In this document: positions 55,001-62,808 of the stretch, one piece after another
How the letters are laid out: every line of letters starts with the position of its first letter
How positions within the stretch are numbered: position 1 is the stretch's first letter
DNA from: HXMU1428-3 sp965215715
GTDB taxonomy: Bacteria; Pseudomonadota; Alphaproteobacteria; Rhizobiales; HXMU1428-3
Reading direction: 5' to 3'
Length of the DNA: 64,000 nucleotides
NCBI GenBank assembly: GCA_965215715.1
Contig: OZ244129.1
Span: 1,116,001-1,180,000 of the forward strand
The notes under the pieces: model-generated
What the model was told of the DNA's origin: nothing
The model's database searches: none
What the model saw: only the letters and a program-made list of their open reading frames with translations
Made by a program: the position numbers and the translations under genes

Positions 55001-55548
55001 TTCTGGAGCGGTTAAAAGTTGAGCGCTGGATTGATTTTGAGGCCCAAGCTTTGGAGCATGGCGGTGGGCTTGGTGTTCTTGCTGGCACGGTGTCTGCTGT
55101 GCATGAGCGGCGGTCGAAATCTGGTAACTTGTACGCCTTTGTGGAGTTTTCAGACCAGACGGGTCAGTTTGAAGCTGTGACGTTTTCAGATACGCTCAAT
55201 GCCTGCCGGGATATTTTAGAACCCGGCCAACCTGTGTTGATTAAGGTTGAGGCTGATGTAGAGGAAGAATCGCTGCGGCTGCGGTTGCAAAAGGCGGATA
55301 GTTTGGCCAAAGCCGCGCAAACCAAAATGCGCGGTTTAAAGCTCACCATTAACCGGCATACCAACATTGAGGCGCTGCGGGCAATCTTAACTGAGCAACA
55401 GGGGAGAGGGACGATCAAACTTGGCGTGCAGCTGGATGATTTTGGCCGCGAGGTTGAATTGGCGTTGCCGGGTAAGTTTGATATTTCGTTAGAGCGCGCC
55501 AGTGATTTGCGCACCATTGAGGGGGTTTTGGCTGTTCAGGAGATATAG
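52054..55548 (+). CDS. dnaE: DNA polymerase III alpha subunit
   Basis: The 1164-residue replicative polymerase has an N-terminal PHP domain (FIHLRVHSAYSLLEGA), the palm aspartates in MPDFDIDF, fingers/thumb motifs (GPGRGSGAGSVVAWVL, HATHAAGVVI-like RHASTHAAGVV), a clamp-binding motif QSDLF (933-937) and a C-terminal OB domain with GTVSAVHERRSKSGN. It copies the chromosome. It ends the conserved nuo-to-dnaE gene run. Confidence 0.97.
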   Translation: MAKKTSKKLDFIHLRVHSAYSLLEGALPIETLVKSASQDMMPALGISDSNNLFGALEFSEKCAGKGIQPIVGCTLAVKLPTSAEKSKNNGLNQQDTHQPEGEIALIAQNRTGYENLMALTSAAFLETVGEVSPFITFDHLKTHHDGVICLTGGEQGPLDQALANGQIEQAEKWAGLLQDLFQDRLYIELQRHGRSNQSSREGGLLEIAYTNKLPVVATNEPYFAKRDDYEAHDALMCVAQGNYVSEDDRPRLTPEHYFKSQKEMAVLFADLPEALANTIEIAKRCSYRPTTHAPILPNFLGEDEQLDDEGKLKAEAEALKDLARRGLEDRLQKIELAPGKTRDDYFERLEYELDIITSMKFPGYFLIVADFIQWAKANNISVGPGRGSGAGSVVAWVLTITDLDPLRFGLLFERFLNPERISMPDFDIDFCQTKRDEVIRYVQEKYGEDKVAQIITFGKLQARAVLRDVGRVLSMPYGQVDRLCKMVPNNPANPCTLEEALIEEPKLAQARSSERVVDELLTIAMKLEGLYRHASTHAAGVVIGDRPLTQLVPLYRDPRSDLPVTQFNMKWVEPAGLVKFDFLGLKTLTVIEKACEFIAKAGTDLDIADLPLDDKATFDLLAAGETIGVFQLESSGMRDSLKKLKPDRFEDIIAMVALYRPGPMDNIPTYIARKQGDEEPDYYHDMLKPILDETYGVMIYQEQVMQIAQVLAGYSLGEADMLRRAMGKKIKEEMAKQKARFVEGAVKNNVDEKRAGFIFEQVDKFAGYGFNKSHAAAYALLAYQTAYLKANYPVEFLAATMTLDLGNTDKLNMFTGEAKRMGIDVVPPDINASGVDFIPNDKTILYSMAALKNIGSSAVASLVDERAEQGAFSSLSDFANRLDVKSFNKRALETLSSAGAFDKIEQSRAKVHVNAERIMGFANKIHQDKKAGQSDLFGCDDGSGPELEFLEPQRWREMEKLSHEFDAVGFYLSGHPLDEYEAVLERLKVERWIDFEAQALEHGGGLGVLAGTVSAVHERRSKSGNLYAFVEFSDQTGQFEAVTFSDTLNACRDILEPGQPVLIKVEADVEEESLRLRLQKADSLAKAAQTKMRGLKLTINRHTNIEALRAILTEQQGRGTIKLGVQLDDFGREVELALPGKFDISLERASDLRTIEGVLAVQEI

Positions 55549-55578
55549 TTATTCAGTTGCTATTGAATAATGAAATGA

Positions 55579-55620
55579 GGGAGGTTTTGTAGCTATGCTG
55601 TCCGACTACAAAAACCTCCC
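55579..55620. terminator. Hairpin between convergent dnaE and soxD
   Basis: GGGAGGTTTTGTAG (55579-55592) and CTACAAAAACCTCCC (55606-55620) form a strong stem with one bulged base and a 13-base loop. There is no T-run on the plus side, so it may act as a 3'-end-protecting or factor-assisted terminator for both converging genes. Confidence 0.6.
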
Positions 55621-55652
55621 CCGTAAATGTCACTTTTAAAAAATGAATGCCC

Positions 55653-56234
55653 TTAATGTTTATAACCAGGCCATTTGCTTACAAAACCATCGCGGTTTGG
55701 CATCTTTATTTTTGGTAATGAGGTTTGGTTTAAAACCTCCCCTTCTTTCATGATGCCGTTCAGTTGTAAAATATAGGCACTTACCGCATAGACCTCATCA
55801 TTTGATAGCGAGCGGGGTGCATCAAGAGGCATGGCTTTTCTTACATAGTCAAATAATGTTGTGGCAAAAGGCCAATAGCTGCCAACGGTTTTGACAGGTG
55901 CTTTTGTGGCCAAAGACCCAATGCCGCCAACCACAGGATCAGCCAAGCCTTTGCCGCCTTTGCCATCAGGTCCGTGACATGAGGCACATTTGGCAGCGTA
56001 AACCTTAGCCCCCTGTTCTGGAGTGCCAGAGCCTTTTGGTAAATTCTTGCCATCAGGGGTGATTGTTAAATCCATGGCTGCCAGTGTTTCAGGGCTGATT
56101 TGTTTGCCAAGCTCAATTTTAAGCTGATTGTCTTTAGCGTTTGCCTTTGTGATGCCCAGACTAATGCTGGTGCACACAAGCAGGCTTAAGAGGATATGAG
56201 AGCAAAGCAAAATACGTTGTTTAAAGATACACAT
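55653..56234 (-). CDS. SoxD-like monohaem cytochrome c
   Basis: The 193-residue protein has a signal peptide (about residues 1-33), one haem-binding CASCH (Cys83, Cys86, His87) and a likely axial Met in RKAMPLDAP. The wording KTVGSYWPFATTLFDYVRKAMP and NDEVYAVSAYIL follows the N-terminal domain of SoxD, the electron acceptor of SoxC; it lacks the second haem domain of the Paracoccus protein. Its ATG (GGGAG upstream) overlaps the SoxC-like gene by 14 bases, so it should be its partner subunit. Confidence 0.85.
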   Translation of the reverse strand: MCIFKQRILLCSHILLSLLVCTSISLGITKANAKDNQLKIELGKQISPETLAAMDLTITPDGKNLPKGSGTPEQGAKVYAAKCASCHGPDGKGGKGLADPVVGGIGSLATKAPVKTVGSYWPFATTLFDYVRKAMPLDAPRSLSNDEVYAVSAYILQLNGIMKEGEVLNQTSLPKIKMPNRDGFVSKWPGYKH

Positions 56235-57540
56235 TTTCAATACTCCCATCTGGATTAATTTTAAACGCTTGAATGGCATTGCAATGATATAAATGACCAG
56301 GTGCGTAAGAGGCTGACCATTTAGAGCGCAACATTTGCGTGTTGCCTTTTTCATCAAATGCCCGGCTTAGCAATGTTTGGGGTTGACCATCCCAGTTCCA
56401 CAATGACTTAAAGCGTGTCAAACTGCGAGAGCGGACAGGTTCTTCCAAATGGGCTTCAGCCCAACTGTTTCCTCCATCAGCTGAAACTTCAACGCGTTTG
56501 ACAGCGCCATGTCCGCTCCAGGCGAGACCTGTAATTTCATAAACACCAGGTCCTTGCATCTTGAGACCTGTTGCCGGGCTGGTAATTGTTGATTTTGCGC
56601 CCATGGTGTAGGTAAACAAATCCGCTTTCCCGTCTGGGCGAAGATCTGAGTATTTAGAGGACTCATCTTTGGTGAAAGCGGGTTGGTTTTGCACTTTAAT
56701 GCGGTGTAACCACTTCACACTCATATTGCCCTCAAAGCCGGGCAAGACCAGCCGCATTGGATAGCCTTGTTCAGGGCGGATGCGCTCTCCGTTTTGGTAA
56801 AGAGCAACAATCACATCATCTAAAGCTTTTTCCATGGGGATGCTGCGGCTCATGCTGGCTGCATCTATGCCTTCAGCAACCAGCCATTTTGCGTTTACAT
56901 CGGCGCCGGCCTCATCTAGCAAAGTTGACAGTCTAATGCCTGTCCACTCAGCGGCTGAGATCAGACCATGTAAATGGCCAACAGGCACTTGCATGGCTTT
57001 GGGAAATAAATTGCTGTTAAAGAAACTGTTACCGGTGCATTCAATAAAGCAAATTTGGGAGACCATTGGATAGCGTGACAATTGATCCATGGTGAATTCT
57101 AAAGGCTTTTTAACAAGACCATGAATGTAAAAGCGATGTTTGTCTGGGTCTATCTGGGGAACGCCATTATGGCTGCGCTCAAAATGCAGACCGTTTGGGG
57201 TTATGGTGCCGCGTAAATGTTGTAACGGTGTTAATGCAACACCGGTGCCTGGTGCCATATCTCCATAAGGTTTAATGACGGCGCGTGTTACATCTTTTTC
57301 AAATGGAGATGGGGCGCCATATTGGCTCAAAGGGGCGCCAGGTATTTTAGACCATTGCGGCGCTTGCGTTTGATGATCATCTGTTTCAGCTGAGATTGCT
57401 TGGCGCGCAACAAGGCTAGAAGCTGCTAGAGATGATAATAATACAGTTCCTGTTTTTAAAAATAGACGTCGGTGTAACAAACCGCCATCAGCAGCGGCAT
57501 TCTCTGATAGTAAATCATGGCTTGGTTTTTGTGATGCCAT
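56221..57540 (-). CDS. SoxC/SorA-like sulfite or sulfane dehydrogenase, molybdenum subunit
   Basis: The 439-residue protein has a Tat signal (RRLFLK at residues 24-29) for folded export, a molybdenum-cofactor domain with the cofactor-binding Cys in FIECTGN (Cys168), and a C-terminal Mo-co dimerisation domain (WSGHGAVKRVEVSADGG). Passages such as HFERSHNGVPQIDPDKHRF and RPEQGYPMRLVLPGFEGN follow SoxC closely. It would oxidise sulfite or protein-bound sulfane sulfur in the periplasm and pass electrons to the cytochrome encoded next. No other sox genes are in the window. AGGGAGGGACAATT precedes the ATG. Confidence 0.88.
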   Translation of the reverse strand: MASQKPSHDLLSENAAADGGLLHRRLFLKTGTVLLSSLAASSLVARQAISAETDDHQTQAPQWSKIPGAPLSQYGAPSPFEKDVTRAVIKPYGDMAPGTGVALTPLQHLRGTITPNGLHFERSHNGVPQIDPDKHRFYIHGLVKKPLEFTMDQLSRYPMVSQICFIECTGNSFFNSNLFPKAMQVPVGHLHGLISAAEWTGIRLSTLLDEAGADVNAKWLVAEGIDAASMSRSIPMEKALDDVIVALYQNGERIRPEQGYPMRLVLPGFEGNMSVKWLHRIKVQNQPAFTKDESSKYSDLRPDGKADLFTYTMGAKSTITSPATGLKMQGPGVYEITGLAWSGHGAVKRVEVSADGGNSWAEAHLEEPVRSRSLTRFKSLWNWDGQPQTLLSRAFDEKGNTQMLRSKWSASYAPGHLYHCNAIQAFKINPDGSIENVYL

Positions 57541-57925
57541 AATTGTCCCTCCCTTAGTTTATGCAATGAGTTCAGTAACAGTGCTCAGCAAAATCAGATT
57601 TTTTAATATTAAATGCTCTACTGAAATGGCTTAAGCGTTCGGATTATCGTTTTTGGCGGCCATTCCATAAAAAACATAGGAATGCTATCACAAATACTGC
57701 CTATGACAGGAGAAAAATATTTTATCAAATGGTGCCTAGTTGAAAATTATTTTTCCTTATTCATGCTAAACCTAGATCGTTGGTTTCGTCGAAATTGTAA
57801 GAGTGGGTTTCTATTTTGTTATAAATTGCCTGCCTTTTTTTGTTTTGCCATCAAGCTGTATCGTGTGAGAGATCTTGACAAGGAGGTCTGGCTTTAAGAT
57901 GAGGCTAGAATGGGTCAAATAACAC
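57541..57925. other. Gene-free region between the SoxC-like gene and the rpsB promoter
   Basis: No convincing gene. The open frame at 57682-57897 encodes a low-complexity, Phe/Cys-rich 71-residue chain with no ribosome site and is not called. The region should hold the promoter of the divergent SoxC-like gene. A TTGACA at 57875 has no good partner hexamer. Confidence 0.3.
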
Positions 57926-57954
57926 TTGTCAAACCCACAAAATCACCCTATAAA
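57926..57954 (+). promoter_or_regulatory. Likely rpsB promoter and start of a long leader
   Basis: TTGTCA (57926-57931), a 17-base spacer and TATAAA (57949-57954) give a good promoter about 205 bases before the rpsB ATG. The leader from about 57961 to 58161 holds a hairpin-forming CACACGC...GTGTGTG stretch. A long structured leader is common for rpsB, where S2 can regulate its own synthesis; that is inferred here. Confidence 0.45.
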
Positions 57955-58161
57955 CCACCCCATTCCACACGCGAGGGTGCGGTGTGTGCATGATATGTGT
58001 ACCATTCCGACCGCTCCGGTGTTGTTTTGGAACCCCATTTAATTGCAATAGATTTGATTTGCGGCGCAATTTTTTGCTCATGTCCGTTGATTTTTCACTG
58101 CAAAGGGCCCCTTACGACATGTCCTCGCGGAGGTTAAACCGGAAAACTGTAAGGAAAAATT

Positions 58162-59259
58162 ATGGCAGTGCCTTCTTTTGATATGCGCCAGCTGTTAGAA
58201 GCTGGTGTTCACTTTGGACATCAATCCCATCGCTGGAACCCAAAAATGGACAGATACATTTTTGGAACCCGCAATAACATTCATATTATCGACCTGGCGC
58301 AAACCGTGCCGCTTTTGCACCAAGCTTTGTTGGCTGTCAGTGACACCACAGCGCGTGGTGGGCGTGTGCTATTTGTTGGTACAAAACGCCAAGCCTCAGA
58401 TGTGATCGCTGAGAGCGCCAATCGATGTGCGCAATATTTCATCAACCATCGCTGGTTGGGTGGCACATTGACCAATTGGAAAACCATCACCCAATCTATC
58501 AAGCGTTTGAAAAAGCTTGACGAATTGCTTGCTGGTGAAGCGCAAGGGTTGACCAAAAAAGAACGCCTAAAACTTACCAATGAACGTGATAAGCTTAATC
58601 AGGCCATTGGTGGTATTAAAGATATGGGCGGTATCCCTGATATTTTATTCGTGGTTGATACCAATAAGGAATCCATTGCCATTGCAGAGGCTAACAAGTT
58701 GAACATTCCTGTTGTTGCTGTGGTGGATAGCAATTCTGACCCCAAAGGCATCACGCACCCAATTCCGGGCAATGACGATGCTGGCCGGGCGATTTCGCTT
58801 TATTGTGACCTGGTTGTAAAAGCCGCTCTTGATGGCATTGAGCGCTCTCAAGGAGCCGCTGGCATTGACATTGGCGCGCAAGAAGATGTTGCTGAGCAAA
58901 CTTTGAGCGAAGAAGAGGTTGCCAGTGTGATCCCTGTGGCTGAAGAAGAAGAGGCCGCCCCTGTTGAGGCAGCACCTGAAGCGGCTGCTCAAGAGGAAAG
59001 TGCACCTGCAGGCAAACCTGACTTGAAGGGGTTTGCTGGCCTTGAAGGCCCAGATGGTGAAGCTGACGATTTGAAAAAAATTGACGGCGTTGGCCCTGTG
59101 ATTGAGAAAAAACTCAATGAGTTGGGCATCTATCACTTTAAACAAATTGCTGAGCTTTCCTCAGAACAAGCGCAAGCCATTGATGAGGCTATTGCCTTTA
59201 AAGGGCGTATTGAGCGTGATGATTGGCTAGGACAAGCCAAAAAGCTTCTCAGCGAATAA
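58162..59259 (+). CDS. rpsB: 30S ribosomal protein S2 with C-terminal HhH extension
   Basis: Residues 1-235 are normal S2 (FDMRQLLEAGVHFGHQSHRWNPKM, RWLGGTLTNWKTI). The protein then continues to 365 residues through an Ala/Glu-rich acidic linker (about 240-295) and a compact domain at 299-365 with ADDLKKIDGVGPVIEKKLNELG, a helix-hairpin-helix motif, ending GRIERDDWLGQAKKLL. The same domain ends NuoE in this window. The extension makes S2 about 110 residues longer than the classical protein. AAGGAAAAATT precedes the ATG. Confidence 0.97.
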   Translation: MAVPSFDMRQLLEAGVHFGHQSHRWNPKMDRYIFGTRNNIHIIDLAQTVPLLHQALLAVSDTTARGGRVLFVGTKRQASDVIAESANRCAQYFINHRWLGGTLTNWKTITQSIKRLKKLDELLAGEAQGLTKKERLKLTNERDKLNQAIGGIKDMGGIPDILFVVDTNKESIAIAEANKLNIPVVAVVDSNSDPKGITHPIPGNDDAGRAISLYCDLVVKAALDGIERSQGAAGIDIGAQEDVAEQTLSEEEVASVIPVAEEEEAAPVEAAPEAAAQEESAPAGKPDLKGFAGLEGPDGEADDLKKIDGVGPVIEKKLNELGIYHFKQIAELSSEQAQAIDEAIAFKGRIERDDWLGQAKKLLSE

Positions 59260-59266
59260 ATTCGCT

Positions 59267-59299
59267 AAATCAGGGGATCTTTTAGTGGTCCCCTGATTT
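59267..59299 (+). terminator. Hairpin between rpsB and tsf
   Basis: AAATCAGGGGATC (59267-59279) pairs with GGTCCCCTGATTT (59287-59299). There is no T-run after it, so it is more likely to adjust the rpsB/tsf ratio or protect the rpsB 3' end than to stop all transcripts. Confidence 0.55.
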
Positions 59300-59368
59300 G
59301 CAAAAACTTCTAAGATCAATTTTTAGCGCCGATAAGGTGCTTAACACCACCAAGAGTGAGGCAGGAAC

Positions 59369-60289
59369 ATGGCTGAAATTACAGCGAAATTGGTGAAAGA
59401 ACTGCGTGAGACAACTGGCGCGGGCATGATGGATTGTAAAACCGCTCTGAAAGAAACAGACGGTGATTTGGAAGCAGCTGTTGATTGGTTGCGCACAAAG
59501 GGTTTGGCAAAAGCTGCCAAAAAAGCAGGCCGTGTTGCCTCTGAAGGTTTGGTTGGCATTGAGACCAATGGCACACAAGGCGCTGTGGTTGAGGTCAACT
59601 CTGAAACTGACTTTGTTGCCCGTAATGAGCAATTCCAAGAAATGGTCAAAACCGTTGCCAGCACAGCTTTGAGTGAAGGTACAGATGATTTGGCCAGCAA
59701 GCCTTATCCTGGCAAAGAGATTTCTATTGAAGAGCATATCAAGGAAATGGTTGGCACAATTGGTGAGAACATGTCTTATCGCCGCGGTGTGAAGCTGAGT
59801 GTTGAAAATGGTGTAACAGCTGGTTACATCCACAACGCGACCGTGCCTGGCCTTGGTAAAATTGGTGTGTTGGTTGCTTTGAATTCAACGGGTGACGCTG
59901 AAAAGTTGGAGGCCCTTGGAAAACAAGTGGCCATGCATATTGCCGCCACCAACCCACTTGCTGCCACGGTTGATGAGCTTGATCCGGCTATTATTGAGCG
60001 GGAAAAAACAATTTTAACTGAGCAAGCGCGCGAGTCTGGTAAGCCAGACAACATCATTGAAAAAATGATTGAAGGGCGCATTCGCAAATATTACGAAGAA
60101 GTTGTGTTGTTAAAACAAACCTTTGTTATTGATGGCGAAAATTCTGTTGAAGCTGCCATTAAGCTGGCTGAAAAAGATGTTGGTGCGCCAATTGAATTTG
60201 CTGGCTTTGCCCGTTTTGAATTGGGTGAAGGCATTGAAAAAGAAGAAGATGATTTTGCAGCAGAAGTGGCAGCCGCCGCTGGCGTATAA
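59369..60289 (+). CDS. tsf: Elongation factor Ts
   Basis: The 306-residue factor recharges EF-Tu with GTP. It has an N-terminal UBA-like domain (LRETTGAGMMDCKTALKETDGD), TDFVARNEQF, which inserts into EF-Tu, and the core domains up to a short acidic/Ala tail. Normal length. Confidence 0.97.
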   Translation: MAEITAKLVKELRETTGAGMMDCKTALKETDGDLEAAVDWLRTKGLAKAAKKAGRVASEGLVGIETNGTQGAVVEVNSETDFVARNEQFQEMVKTVASTALSEGTDDLASKPYPGKEISIEEHIKEMVGTIGENMSYRRGVKLSVENGVTAGYIHNATVPGLGKIGVLVALNSTGDAEKLEALGKQVAMHIAATNPLAATVDELDPAIIEREKTILTEQARESGKPDNIIEKMIEGRIRKYYEEVVLLKQTFVIDGENSVEAAIKLAEKDVGAPIEFAGFARFELGEGIEKEEDDFAAEVAAAAGV

Positions 60290-60311
60290 GCGCAAATAAT
60301 CCATATAATGT

Positions 60312-60349
60312 AAAGCCGGTTCAAGGGAGCGCTTGAGCCGGCTTTTTTT
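60312..60349 (+). terminator. Intrinsic terminator after tsf
   Basis: AAAGCCGGTTCAAG (60312-60325) pairs with CTTGAGCCGGCTTT (60332-60345) over 14 bases with one wobble and a 6-base loop, then runs into seven Ts. It ends the rpsB-tsf unit; pyrH starts about 220 bases later. Confidence 0.93.
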
Positions 60350-60567
60350 ATGCGTCAAAAATGGCTTGTTTTGTACGTGCCGGGCAAAAGTGGATGCCAC
60401 TCCTCCCGGGGTTTTGGGATAATGACACGTATAAAAAAGGGATAGAGCATGGCTTTGGGTGCTATAAAAAGTGCCATGTTCTAGCGTATTTAAATTGAGA
60501 AGTTTGACCAGATCGGTTAAACCTTTTTGAAATATCAAAATTCGGTATGCAGGCCAGGAGGAAGTTT

Positions 60568-61284
60568 GTGGGGCAGGGCACAAAATATAAGCGTTTCTTG
60601 TTAAAGCTGTCAGGCGAAGCTTTGATGGGGGATGATGATTACGGCATTAACATGCAAACTGGGACCAACTTTGCCAAAGACATTGCCAATGCGCGTGAAA
60701 CCGGGGTTGAACTGGCCATCGTTGTTGGTGGGGGCAATATTTTTCGCGGTATGCAAGGGGCTGCCAAGGGAATGGATCGGGCCAATGCCGACTATATGGG
60801 TATGTTGGCCACGGTTATGAATGGTTTGGCTCTTGAAGGGCTGTTAAAGGAACAAGGCGTTGACAGTGTTGTTATGTCAGCTTTGCCAATGCCGGTGGTG
60901 TGTGCCTCTTATAATCGCAAACAAGCTTTGGCCCATTTAGAGGCTGGCAAAGTTGTTATTTTCACAGGCGGGACTGGCAACCCGTTTTTCACCACTGATA
61001 CAGCCGCCACATTGCGCGCCATTGAGATGAATTGTGATTGTTTGGCCAAAGCCACACAAGTGGATGGGGTCTATAGTGCAGACCCGAAAAAAGACCCCGA
61101 TGCAAGCCGTTTTGAGACTTTGGATTACGATACGATCTTATCACAAGACCTTAAAATCATGGATGGGGCCGCCATTGCTTTGGCCCGCGACAATAAGTTA
61201 CCATTGATTATTTTTTCAATCCATGAGACCGGTAATTTAACGAAAATGGTTCAGGGCCAGGCCCGCTCAACAATTGTGACTTAA
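60568..61284 (+). CDS. pyrH: UMP kinase
   Basis: The 238-residue amino-acid-kinase-fold enzyme makes UDP from UMP. Signatures: KRFLLKLSGEALMG, VGGGNIFRG, GTGNPFFTTDTAA and VYSADPKKDP. The start is GTG 60568 with AGGAGG six bases upstream; the ATG 21 bases earlier is in frame but precedes the ribosome site. Confidence 0.95.
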   Translation: MGQGTKYKRFLLKLSGEALMGDDDYGINMQTGTNFAKDIANARETGVELAIVVGGGNIFRGMQGAAKGMDRANADYMGMLATVMNGLALEGLLKEQGVDSVVMSALPMPVVCASYNRKQALAHLEAGKVVIFTGGTGNPFFTTDTAATLRAIEMNCDCLAKATQVDGVYSADPKKDPDASRFETLDYDTILSQDLKIMDGAAIALARDNKLPLIIFSIHETGNLTKMVQGQARSTIVT

Positions 61285-61409
61285 AAAAAGATGCCGTTTA
61301 AGATAAAAGCACTGTTAAGTGATGGCTTAGATGAAATCGATAGACGGTTAAGAAAAGTTGTAAAATAAAAAGTTTAGCATTCTAAATATTAAAACAAGGA
61401 ACAATAAGT

Positions 61410-61973
61410 ATGTCAGACGGCTCCTTTGATTTAAAAGATATAGAAAAGAGAATGAAAGGGGCTTTGGCGTCTTTAAAACAAGACTTTTCAGGGCTCAGAA
61501 CTGGTCGGGCCAGTGCCTCTTTGCTCGACCCGATTATGGTTGAGGCTTATGGCAGCCCGATGCCTTTAAATCAGGTGGCAACGGTCTCTGTTCCTGAACC
61601 GCGTACCATTTCTGTGAGTGTGTGGGACCAGTCTCAAGTGGCCAGCGTTGAAAAAGCCATTCGCGAATCTGACTTGGGGCTTAATCCTAATGTGGAAGGG
61701 GCAACGCTTCGCATCAATATTCCTGAGCTTAATGAAGAGCGCCGCACAGAGTTGACCAAAGTGGCTGCCAAATATGCTGAGCAAGCCCGGGTGGCAGTGC
61801 GCAATGTGCGCCGTGATGGTATGGATACCTTAAAAAAGCAAGAAAAAGATGGTGACATCAGCCAAGATGAGCAACACGGGCTGGGGCAAAAGGTGCAGGA
61901 TTTAACCGATAAGCTGATTGAAGAGATCGATAGCGCTTTGGCCACTAAAGAAACTGAGATCATGCAAGTTTGA
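61410..61973 (+). CDS. frr: Ribosome recycling factor
   Basis: The 187-residue three-helix-bundle protein splits ribosomes after termination with EF-G. Signatures: FSGLRTGRASASLLDPI, VEAYGSPMPLNQVA and VRNVRRDGMDTLKK. ACAAGGAACAATAAGT precedes the ATG. Confidence 0.97.
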   Translation: MSDGSFDLKDIEKRMKGALASLKQDFSGLRTGRASASLLDPIMVEAYGSPMPLNQVATVSVPEPRTISVSVWDQSQVASVEKAIRESDLGLNPNVEGATLRINIPELNEERRTELTKVAAKYAEQARVAVRNVRRDGMDTLKKQEKDGDISQDEQHGLGQKVQDLTDKLIEEIDSALATKETEIMQV

Positions 61974-61988
61974 TTGAATACACTGAAT

Positions 61989-62016
61989 CAAAGCCTTACT
62001 TTAAGCTTTGGTTTTT
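61989..62016 (+). terminator. Weak intrinsic terminator after frr
   Basis: CAAAGC (61989-61994) pairs with GCTTTG (62005-62010) and five Ts follow at 62012-62016. It overlaps the upstream extension of the uppS frame, which supports the later start for that gene. Confidence 0.4.
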
Positions 62017-62067
62017 AAAAGACCGGATAGCATAAATAGACCCGTTCAACATGAGTTAATTGGTAAC

Positions 62068-62808
62068 ATGGACCATCACCCCTCTGACAGGCTAAAAGAT
62101 TTACAGCATGTTGCCATTATCATGGATGGGAATGGGCGGTGGGCCAAAAAACGCGGATTACCACGCACAGCTGGGCATAAACGCGGGGTTGAAACCGTTA
62201 AAGAAATTGTCATGGCGGCCAATGATTTTGGTTTGCCCTTCCTCACCATTTTTAGTTTTTCATCAGAAAATTGGTCACGGCCCAAACCGGAAATAGATGA
62301 ACTGATGCGATTGATGAAACTGTTCTTAGAAAAAGAGCAGCAAGAGCTAGAAGATAGCGACATTCGCGTCAAAATGATTGGGGAACCTTTGGACCAAAGT
62401 TCGGAAGTTTATGGTTTGATTAGACAAGCTGAGGAACGAACTGCCAATAATAAGGGGTTGCAACTGACTGTTGCGTTTAATTATGGCGGACGCAATGAAA
62501 TTGTTCGCGCGGCGCAAAAACTGGGTGAGCAAATAGCAAAAGGACAATTAAAACCAGACGAGATTAACGAGCAGAATTTTGAACAAGCTTTAGATACGTA
62601 TGGTATTCCTGATCCTGATCTGCTCATTCGCACCAGTGGGGAATATCGCATCAGTAACTTTTTGCTTTGGCAGTTGGCTTATACCGAATTTGTGTTTCTT
62701 GAATGCAATTGGCCTGATTTTAACAGCGAGAAATTGCAAGAGGCCATGCAAGACTTTTTCACTAGAGATCGCCGTTTTGGTGGGGTTGTGGCGAGGACAT
62801 CAATTTGA
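62068..62808 (+). CDS. uppS: Di-trans,poly-cis-undecaprenyl diphosphate synthase
   Basis: The 246-residue cis-prenyltransferase makes the C55 carrier lipid for peptidoglycan and other envelope polymers. Signatures: VAIIMDGNGRWAKKRGLPRTAGHKRG (in two parts), FSFSSENWSRP and RTSGEYRISNFLLWQ. ATG 62068 gives a normal-length enzyme. The frame is open from 62008, within a terminator. It overlaps cdsA by four bases. Confidence 0.95.
   Translation: MDHHPSDRLKDLQHVAIIMDGNGRWAKKRGLPRTAGHKRGVETVKEIVMAANDFGLPFLTIFSFSSENWSRPKPEIDELMRLMKLFLEKEQQELEDSDIRVKMIGEPLDQSSEVYGLIRQAEERTANNKGLQLTVAFNYGGRNEIVRAAQKLGEQIAKGQLKPDEINEQNFEQALDTYGIPDPDLLIRTSGEYRISNFLLWQLAYTEFVFLECNWPDFNSEKLQEAMQDFFTRDRRFGGVVARTSI

Noticed and set aside
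57682..57897. 71-codon open frame upstream of rpsB
   Set aside because: No ribosome site, odd composition rich in Phe and Cys, no recognisable features, and it lies in a region expected to hold promoters.
57875..57903. TTGACA upstream of rpsB as the main promoter
   Set aside because: No -10-like hexamer lies 16-18 bases downstream; the TTGTCA/TATAAA pair at 57926 fits better.
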